The notes under the pieces: generated by a model
What the model saw: the letters and a program-made list of their open reading frames with translations, nothing else
The model's database searches: none
What the model was told of the DNA's origin: nothing
Translations under genes and position numbers: made by a program
Assembly: GCA_025529335.1 (NCBI GenBank)
Contig: JAMYHX010000020.1
Span: 62,001-126,000, forward strand
DNA from: Rhizopus sp. PT2906
Taxonomy: Eukaryota > Mucoromycota > Mucoromycetes > Mucorales > Rhizopodaceae
DNA length: 64,000 nt
Direction of reading: 5' to 3'
Shown here: positions 56,540-64,000 of the stretch, piece after piece
How positions within the stretch are numbered: position 1 is the first letter of the stretch
Layout: the number at the start of each line of letters is the position of its first letter

Positions 56540-57549
56540 ATGTCAATTCAAGAATATGCACCTGGAGATACTGTATTTGCCAAATTAAGAGGATATCCTT
56601 GGTGGCCAGCAAGAGTAAGATCTATTATATGCTCTCATCTATATATACTAATCATTCAAAATATAGGTTGAAAATGACAAGGATATCCCACCTCAAGTGT
56701 TGAAACAAAAGAGCAAGACAAAAGGATTACTGTATACTGTCTTCTTTTATGGTTCAAGGGACTAGTAAGTATTATTTTTTTTATCTAGATCAAGTTATGT
56801 GTATATATATATACATGTCTCATATGAGCAAGTGGGTTTTTTGGTCCAGAGAGTGTACGTCCTTTTGATCGTGAAGAAGTTGAACGTGATCTGAAAGCAA
56901 AGAAATATAGAACAAAAGAATTGATACATGCTATCCAACAAGCATTAAACCCTTCATCACTTGAAGAGAAAGAATGGGAGACAAATAGAGAAAGTCAAAA
57001 AAGAACAAGAAAGAGAGGACGATCAGAGGATGAACGTACAAAGAAGAGGGTAAACTGATTACATGTTGAAGGTTGCAGATACATAACATGCCATCTAGAG
57101 TAAATCATTATCAGTGGAGAAAGATGATGAAGGGACAGTAAAGAAGAATGAGATGACTGATATAGAAGCATTTAAAAAGACAGCAGAGTTTAAAAGAGTA
57201 TATCATATTCGACATAAGCTTCAGAAGCTTGTCTATGGAAAGGAACCAGTAAGTAATCATGTATACTGATGAGTATAGATATAACAACATATATACAACA
57301 TAGGGAGAGATACCAAGAGAAGATTATGTCAAGATATCAGCGATTATAGATGAAATTGAACAACTTACAATGACAGCTGAATTGATAAAGTACACCAAGA
57401 TTGCCAAAGTACTCAACTGTGCTTGTAATTATTGCTTTGAAGAAAATGAGTTTGATATCAGTCAACGTTGTATACAAGTATTAAAGAAGTGGAAGCCTTT
57501 ATTTGACCATCATTCATCACAGCCTCAACTTGCTATTTTTCAATCATAA
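56540..57549 (+). CDS. PWWP-domain chromatin reader with LEDGF-IBD-like domain
   Basis: 261-residue protein from exons 56540-56614, 56667-56764, 56833-57049, 57099-57248 and 57304-57549. The PWWP domain (residues 1 to about 85) starts PGDTVFAKLRGYPWWPARV and includes VFFYGSRDYGFF, the aromatic-cage region that binds methylated histone H3 (H3K36me). A basic Lys/Arg-rich linker with a probable nuclear signal (KRTRKRGR) follows. Residues about 160-255 form a helical domain whose helix order (LQKLVYG.., ISAIIDEIEQLTMTAELI.., IAKVLNCACNYCFEENEFDISQRCIQVLKKW) resembles the TFIIS-N/IBD domain of LEDGF and HDGF2. The architecture suggests a transcription-coupled chromatin adaptor. Confidence 0.82.
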
Positions 57550-57642
57550 CATATTATTCATTCCGCCCCCTAGCTTGACACGTGTTTAAAAGAGCGCAAT
57601 AAATTAAATAATGTACTTCTTCTCATTTAGCATCTTTTTGTA

Positions 57643-58356
57643 ATGCAATTACCCAATATTATACGTGAACCAGCTACTGCTTTAATAGGAGAAGCGTGTT
57701 ATAGTTCTTTAATACAAGACTTGAATTTGAATGATGTTGAATGTATTAAATATGTGATATCTAAAGGATTAGGATTGGGTATCGTTTTAGGTGGATCTAT
57801 TGTGAAGATACCTCAAATATTGACTATTATCAAAAATCATTCAGCCAGTGGATTATCATTAACATCTTATTTTATGGAAACATTATCTTATTTTATCACA
57901 CTTTCATATAATCTTCGACAAGGTAACCCATTTAGTACCTTTGGTGAAATCATGTTTATTTCTTTACAAAACATAATCATCACCTGCCTCATTCTTTATT
58001 TTGGACGACAACAAAAGCAAATGATGATCACTCTCTTGGGCTTTCTTGGTTTATTCTATACACTCAACCAAAGCGTGTCACCTTCAGTCTTGAGTAGTCT
58101 ATATGCATTGACGATACCACTTAGTTTAGGTAGTAAAGTACCTCAGATCTATATCAATTTCAAAAACAAGTCAACAGGACAACTTTCTGTGTTTACAGTC
58201 ATCAATTATTTTGCTGGAAGTGCTGCTCGTGTATTTACTACAATGACTGAATTGGATGATACTCTGATGTTATTTGGTAATCTATTGGCTGCTACATTCA
58301 ATGCCATCCTTGTCTTACAAGTCATACTTTATAATAACAAGCATAAAAAAGAATAA
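57643..58356 (+). CDS. MPDU1: MPDU1-type PQ-loop protein
   Basis: 237-residue single-exon membrane protein of the PQ-loop family, closest in layout to MPDU1, an ER protein needed for use of dolichol-phosphate mannose/glucose in N-glycan and GPI synthesis. The N-terminal region (CYSSLIQDLNLNDVECIKYVISKGLGLGI) matches MPDU1. The first PQ motif is KIPQILTIIKNHSASGLSL and the second KVPQIYINFKNKSTGQLS; about seven hydrophobic helices are visible. No intron is needed. Confidence 0.9.
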   Translation: MQLPNIIREPATALIGEACYSSLIQDLNLNDVECIKYVISKGLGLGIVLGGSIVKIPQILTIIKNHSASGLSLTSYFMETLSYFITLSYNLRQGNPFSTFGEIMFISLQNIIITCLILYFGRQQKQMMITLLGFLGLFYTLNQSVSPSVLSSLYALTIPLSLGSKVPQIYINFKNKSTGQLSVFTVINYFAGSAARVFTTMTELDDTLMLFGNLLAATFNAILVLQVILYNNKHKKE

Positions 58357-58621
58357 TAAATGGTAACCACTCTTTATTACTCCTGTATTCCAAGAGATCA
58401 TTTTAAGAAAATTTTTTAAAGATTAGAATCTCTTGGCTGTCCAATTGAATCCAATCTATTTTAGGTTCAGTCAAACTCTTTCTTTGTCCTTGGTGAGAAG
58501 AGCATGTTTCTATTATTTAACCAATCATATTCTTTGTTTTTTTTTTTTTTTCTGTGCCTACAATATATAAATTTGCCTTTATTTTTTTTTTTTTATTACT
58601 AAAGAATATAAAGAGAAGCCG

Positions 58622-60368
58622 ATGTCTCGTTTAAACTCTCCAGCTGAATGGGTTGCTCCTTTGACACCTATTGTCTCTTTGGCTTTACTTCCACTAGGGC
58701 CTATCTTCTTTCCAAGAGCTTATGTCATCTTTTTATTTCTTTACTTTACTGGCTTTCTTTATCAGCAAGTCAATCACGTCTGTAAATTCTATTTATCATC
58801 TACAAGAATTAGAGCCAATATCAAGAAATGGAACTTGATGAACAAGAATAACACAAACGATAAGAGTGAACGAGACAAGGCCAAGATTGCAAGTTTACAT
58901 AGAATGAAACATGATGAAGAAGATCAACAACAACCAGTCGTCATTCAAGACCCTAAATTTATTCATACATTTGTCATCCCAAACTACAGTGAACCAGAGC
59001 CTTTATTGAGAGATACTATTGGAAAATTAGCCGTTCATAGGTAATTACTTTTTTTGTCTATTCTTTTTTGGGGAAACTAACCTTTTTACTAGAAACGCAA
59101 ACACCAATTATGTCATCATCCTTGCCATGGAAGCCTCTGAAGAAGGTTGGGAAACAAAGGGTCAACGTCTGCAAGAATTCTTTAAAGATCGATTTCATGG
59201 CTTTTTTATTACTGGTCATCCTGTCAACGTACCAGGTGAATATCGAGGCAAAGGCTCCAATGTGAACTATGCTGTTCGCACGGGCTGTGCTGAAATGTTG
59301 AAACAGGGCTATGATAGAAGCAGAATCATCTTGACCGTCATGGACTCGGATGCTGCCATTCCCGAACTTTACATTCATGAAGTGGAACAAGCCTTGAACA
59401 AGTCTGATGATCCCTATTACACCATTTGTGCCCCTCCTATCTTCTTCTCTCGTAACTCTCATCAGGTTCCTGCCGCCGTACGTATGACGGATATCACTTG
59501 GGCCGCCTTGGTAATGTCTAACCTGAGCAATTCGGATGGCTTATGTGTTCCCTGCTCAAACTATAGTTTATCTTTCATCCTGGCTGAACGTGTTGGTTAT
59601 TGGGATGTGGATGCGGATGCTATCGGCGAAGATATGCACATGTGGCTTAAATGCTTTTTCAAGACAGACGGTCATGCTCGTACTGCTCCTATTTATGTAC
59701 CTATTAATCTCACCAATGTCCAATGCGATGGTTATTTTGCCAATCTCCACGCCAGATACGTTCAAGCCAAGCGCCATTTCCAAGGTGTGGCTGATCTTGG
59801 CTATACCATCCGTCATACACTCGATTCATTCAAAAACCGCAAAAATCAAAAAATTTTAGACTGTCATATGGCCACCTCTGGTTTTTACGATAAACTAGCC
59901 GCATGCTCTGTCATCCTTGAAGCTCACATGATTCCTGCTTCCTCTGGTTGGCTCATGTTTGCAGCTGTACCTCTGATGCAATTCATCCTGTTTCCTCCTT
60001 TTGCTTGGATGGCCTTGGTCTCTCCTGCCAATAACCCTTTATTAACTTCTGACTTTTTCTACAAGCTTTGGACTCTTGTCAAACTCATCACCGTCTTTTT
60101 ACCACTTCCTTTATTTGCCAACTTGGCCATTTACGAACACCTTCACCGCTTCGTTGACCGTGAATTCTATCGCAAGTCAAAGGCAGAATCTCGCACATGG
60201 AAAAACGTCTTTGATTATGTGTCTTTACCTCTTGCTGCATGGCTCTTTTTAACTCTACCTTCCACTATTGCTTGTGTTAAACGTCTTATTTCAGGAGATG
60301 ACGCTTATGTAGTTGGTGCAAAGATATTTAAAGAAGATAATACACAAAAAGAAGTGCTACCTTTATAG
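58622..60368 (+). CDS. GT2-family membrane glycosyltransferase
   Basis: 564-residue integral-membrane family-2 glycosyltransferase (exons 58622-59040 and 59093-60368). Two N-terminal hydrophobic helices precede a cytosolic catalytic domain: FVIPNYSEP (start of the GT-A fold), DSDAAIP (DxD, nucleotide-sugar/Mn2+ binding), GEDMHMWLK (catalytic ED) and QAKRH, which sits where processive GT2 enzymes have QxxRW. Three to four C-terminal helices follow. This resembles the chitin/hyaluronan/cellulose-synthase fold but is much smaller than chitin synthases; the product cannot be told. It is the gene after MPDU1 on the same strand. Confidence 0.8.
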
Positions 60369-62000
60369 AAACAACCTTTTACTACTTACTAATAATCCTC
60401 TACACACTACTATTATTACTACTATTTAATACTAATACTAATTGTCATTAAAGCTGCATATCATCTGTATTTTACTACTATTACTACTGCTATTATTACT
60501 ACATTTAATTTTTCTCTAATCTCTTAATAAAATCTATTCAAAATATGCATAAACCCTATATACAGTAACGTAATTGTCATACAATCTCTGCAAAGTATGC
60601 TGTATTGAATAATCATCATCCCGTGATCCATTAACAATATACCTCTTTGTTCGCTTTACGTAGACTCTTTCCATTTAAGCATGATAATTATAAACTCTTT
60701 TTCACTTCGGCAAAGGTTGATCCTATCGGTTTTTCTAAATTGATAATTTCAAGATGGGGAGAGCTTGAGCTAAATGTATCAGAAGGATATGTGATTTTCC
60801 GTGATTGCTCTTTTATGAATGTTCTTACTGCATATGATAAACCTTTTCACAATGATCAAAAGAGTTCTACTATCGTCAATTTTATGTGCATCATGAATAG
60901 CTCACTTCTTGGACGTCTGCTAATGACTCAATCTCTCAAAACTGTAGCGAATGTAGAGTCGCGCGTCTCCAAGGTGAAAATGAGTACAGTGGCCATGATC
61001 TTTAAGGGATCAAGGATATCTATAGTCAACGATCTCGGATTCCCTTTATCATACGCTCTCGGGCTTTTCTCAAAGATTTGCACACTCTTGATCAGTTGTA
61101 TGTTCATTCTTCTTCAAACTGATCAACTTTCTACTTTCCACAGAGAATTAAGTATCTGAGTACGAATTTCTCCATTGTAGCAACATAGAACCTTTTCCCT
61201 AAAAATATCCCAGGAGGGTTTAATATTGTTGTATTTCGCGCTCATCTAAAAACTCCAAGTACGTCGGTGTTTGAGCACTTTCAGGGATTACCAGCGGTAG
61301 ACCCTGAGATAGTTGACACAAGCAAAAAGAATGAAATATAGGCTGAGAAAGCTCCGTTTTAATGAGAGTCATCTCGATAGAAATTTGCCTCTTTATAGAT
61401 TTGGGGCCATTCAGCCCATTTGCAATGGAGAGTCTTGATGTGAAGCATCTTGTTACAATCTTGCCCATTTACCTTTTTTTTTTCCCCTTACATTTTGATC
61501 TAACCCGAGCGAAAGGAAGCTTTCATCGTGCACTTAATATATGATCATTAAAAATATTATATTCGTACATCTTTTTACACTATTATTATGTCCAAAAAAA
61601 AAGAGAATCATTGGCGTACATTTCTACATTTGGCATATTTTGACCAAAAGATATTTGTGCACAAAAGTACAAAAAAAAAATAGGATTATTTGTCCTACAA
61701 ACAATACAAATCATCGTATCTATGTGTACTGCTTTTGTTCCTTTGCATATTAGTATAAACACTGGATTTGCTTGATTTTATATCCCAAAGCCAAAAAAGA
61801 AATGACAATGATTGTCATAAAAAGAGTAAAGAAAAAAAAAAAAAGAATCTCTATCTGCGCCTACTTTTTATTCTTGCTACACAAATGGTAAATGGACCCA
61901 ACAATTATATAAAAAAAATGACAAATTACTTTTTTTTTTTTTCAAAAGTTACCCTTTGTTTTCCCTTTTTCTTTCTCTTTGTGTGTGCTTCTGTGTGTGT
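60369..62000. other. Intergenic region with a doubtful ORF
   Basis: Begins with imperfect TAC/ACT triplet repeats (about 60375-60505). A 170-codon plus-strand frame (60647-61159, starting at a TTG) has ..VDPIGFSKLIISRWGELELNVSEGYVIF.. and a hydrophobic end; it has no ATG at a suitable place or domain I recognise, and may be a decayed gene. Beyond 61500 the DNA is A/T-rich promoter-like sequence. Confidence 0.4.
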
Positions 62001-62744
62001 ATGGGCACTCATCAATCCAAGGGTGCAACATCAAAAAAGGAAACTCAGTTTTTAAAGATATCTACAGCCAACAGTAAGAAGCTACTTAGGAAAATATTCA
62101 AAAATAGCGCATCCATAGATATGTCGATCAATACATCGATCGAGGCCAACAGTGAGAGAAGCACTTTAACAAATACAAGAACCCAATCCTCCTCTAGAAC
62201 ACAGACTCAGTATATGAGCGGGAAAAGTTATTATGATGAAAAAGTAAACTATGTATTACCAAACAATGATGATGGTAAAATAGATTTTTTGGTAAAATCA
62301 ACTCTTGATTTTGACATTATCTGCTTTTCTTAGAGGTAGATCGACTTCATCAACAGCATTGGATATTAAAGTACATTTTTGGTTGGTAAGTACCTAGGAT
62401 ATCCATTTCTTTGACTGCTCATTCACCTTTATCGTGTAGCAACTATCATGCCCCAATTCATAACCTGTTGGAAAAAGGAATTAAAGTACTCGATTCTGGC
62501 TGTGGCCCTGCAACCTGGTGCTTTGACATGGCAGAGGCTTATCCTAATTCCAAGTTTCAAGGCATTGATATCTCCCGCGTCTTTCCGGAAAGCATAAAGC
62601 CAATCAATGTCGAATTCGTGAATGGGAATATTGCACAACTTCTTCCATTTGACGATAACACGTTTGATTATATTCATCAGCGATTACTTGTAGGTGGACT
62701 GACGCATACAGATTGGGAAAACGTAAGTGATCTTGACTTTCTTT

Positions 62745-62782
<38 letters not shown>

Positions 62783-63407
62783 TTTATGAACCAAGCATAC
62801 TTTAGAATCTCAAAGAAATTTATCGCGTGCTTAAACCTGGAGGATACGTCGAGTTTGCAGAGGTATGCTCGTTTCTACACAAAGATACAAGTTTTTAAAT
62901 ATTGATACGTAGCCTGATATTAAAGACCAAATTAATCCTGGACCATTGATACAAAAGACACAGAGTACAAGTATGTAATTCGATTTTTTTTAAAACAACA
63001 TGCATTTGCCTAACCTACTTTTTATTGAATAGTGACAAACATGTTACTTTCACGCAATATGTGTCCTAAAATTGCAGTTGAGCTTAATGAAAAACTAGCT
63101 GCTGCAGGATTCGAGGATATTACAGTGATCGAAAAAGAATTGCCCATGGGCCACAATGAAAAAAAAGGCGAACTTTGGTGGTAAGTTATAAAAGATGATT
63201 AAATGATTTTTTATAAAAAAAAAAATATCCAGGCAAGACTATAAGCACACTACCCAAAATTTAAGGCCGGCTATGTTTATGGTCAACCCTGAACTAGAAG
63301 ATCCTGAAAAATTTGCATCATTCCTGGATGAATGTAGGCAAGAGTGTGTTGCGAATAAGACATCCTTTAGGTGGGTGGTCACATATGCTCAAAAATACAA
63401 GATTTAA
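62001..63407 (+). CDS. Class I SAM-dependent methyltransferase
   Basis: 348-residue methyltransferase from exons 62001-62274, 62334-62385, 62440-62722, 62806-62862, 62913-62970, 63033-63180 and 63233-63407. The N-terminal 90 residues are Ser/Thr/Lys-rich and start MGTHQSKGA, a good N-myristoylation consensus (Gly2, Ser6). Then the LLEKGIKVLDSGCGPATWCFDMAE motif I (SAM binding), GIDIS (ribose acid residue), PFDDNTFDYIHQR and a YRVLKPGGYVEF post-motif III are all present. It resembles the fungal TAM/LaeA-like methyltransferases that are multicopy in Mucoromycota. Intron 3 holds an A30 tract (62750-62779). Substrate unknown. Confidence 0.87.
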
Positions 63408-64000
63408 GTTATAAATTACTGGAAAGCGAAGCATGTTTCCATTATAGCATATTTCTTTTTCTTTATTACCCTTACATTCCTTTAATGAATAAAATATGTA
63501 TTATACTATCTTACGCACAAGAATACATTTATGATATGCTGTAAGCATATATGTGTACTGTATTTTTGCTATTATACACTTAGAATCAAGTAGTGTATTA
63601 AACAAGCCGGTCAAGGAAGGGAAGAAAGAGTTGAATAAAATTGATATATTGATGATGAACAAGAACTTAAGGAGGCCTTATGGTTTTTTCTGTAATACAT
63701 AACCTTAACTTTTTCTATGCATTACTGCCAGTTTTATCCTATCTTTTTTGTGGGCGTGAACGGTATAAAGTATATAAACCGGTTTGTCTTTTTTTTTGAA
63801 AAAACAATGCATATATCAGCTTATAAAATCATGAATATAATTTATTAAAACGTACAATACTTATAATGTTCTTGGGCATCATAATGGTTCATATACTAGT
63901 GGCTTTTGTTTGGTGACTATGTCGCTTGATGTAGTTGTATGTCTTTAGGAAGAGACAGTCAATAAGTTAGTAACTTCAAATAGAGATTTCTACTTATAGT
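63408..64000. other. 3' flank, no gene seen
   Basis: AT-rich DNA after the methyltransferase gene with short T runs; no reading frame or RNA gene is supported up to the window edge. Confidence 0.55.

Noticed and set aside
57643..60368. MPDU1 and the GT2 gene as a co-regulated glycan cluster
   Set aside because: Only adjacency and same strand support it; separate promoters and ordinary spacing in a housekeeping region make chance likely.
1..64000. CRISPR arrays, bacterial operons, rRNA genes
   Set aside because: Regularly spaced repeats, ribosome-binding sites and rRNA-like sequence were not seen; the intron-rich genes are eukaryotic.

Overview
The window is nuclear DNA of a filamentous fungus, most likely an early-diverging Mucoromycota (Mucorales-type) species. 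The evidence is AT-rich sequence, many short GT..AG introns of about 41-110 bp (several with TACTAAC-like branch points), two tandem CotH-family genes, a C-H-H-C zinc-knuckle gag relic, and fungal orthologues such as YAK1, LRO1, MAM33, WDR48, RVB2 and VPS24. The species cannot be named from the sequence alone. I spliced the genes by hand. Most models give an exact whole number of codons and a length close to the family norm, which is the main support for the exon coordinates given.

Layout. 1-8.9 kb: 3' part of the ribosome-biogenesis ATPase AFG2, two tandem secreted CotH-like proteins, and a single-pass SKG6-like membrane protein. 9.5-16.7 kb: an acidic unknown protein, the base-excision-repair glycosylase NTH1, a PHOSPHO-type HAD phosphatase and the YAK1 kinase. 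16.7-19.7 kb: gene-poor, with inverted repeats and eroded retroelement pieces. 19.9-31.2 kb (all minus strand): a low-complexity protein, an aldo-keto reductase, ESCRT-III VPS24, a KAR9-like protein with a GAR domain, a MATE transporter and a 659-residue membrane/coiled-coil protein. 31.7-42.6 kb (plus strand): LRO1, a degenerate kinesin-like protein, the deubiquitinase cofactor WDR48 and mitochondrial MAM33. 43.4-49.8 kb: an ECL1-like zinc protein, then a transposon-rich stretch with a broken gag and a broken Tc1/mariner transposase. 50-63.4 kb: a C2 protein, a KRE9-like wall protein, RVB2, a TDA10-like kinase with an added membrane anchor, a PWWP/IBD-like chromatin reader, MPDU1, a GT2 glycosyltransferase and a possibly myristoylated SAM methyltransferase.

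There is no operon or gene cluster. Most loci are independent housekeeping genes. The loosest functional grouping is cell surface and glycan: two CotH proteins, the SKG6-like protein, the KRE9-like protein, MPDU1 and the GT2 enzyme. The most unusual items are (i) the kinesin-like protein at 34267-36423, whose nucleotide-binding motifs appear lost, (ii) the PWWP plus LEDGF-IBD-like architecture at 56540-57549, (iii) the KAR9-GAR protein with an EB1-type SxIP motif, and (iv) the equal-length CotH pair sharing a signal-peptide intron.
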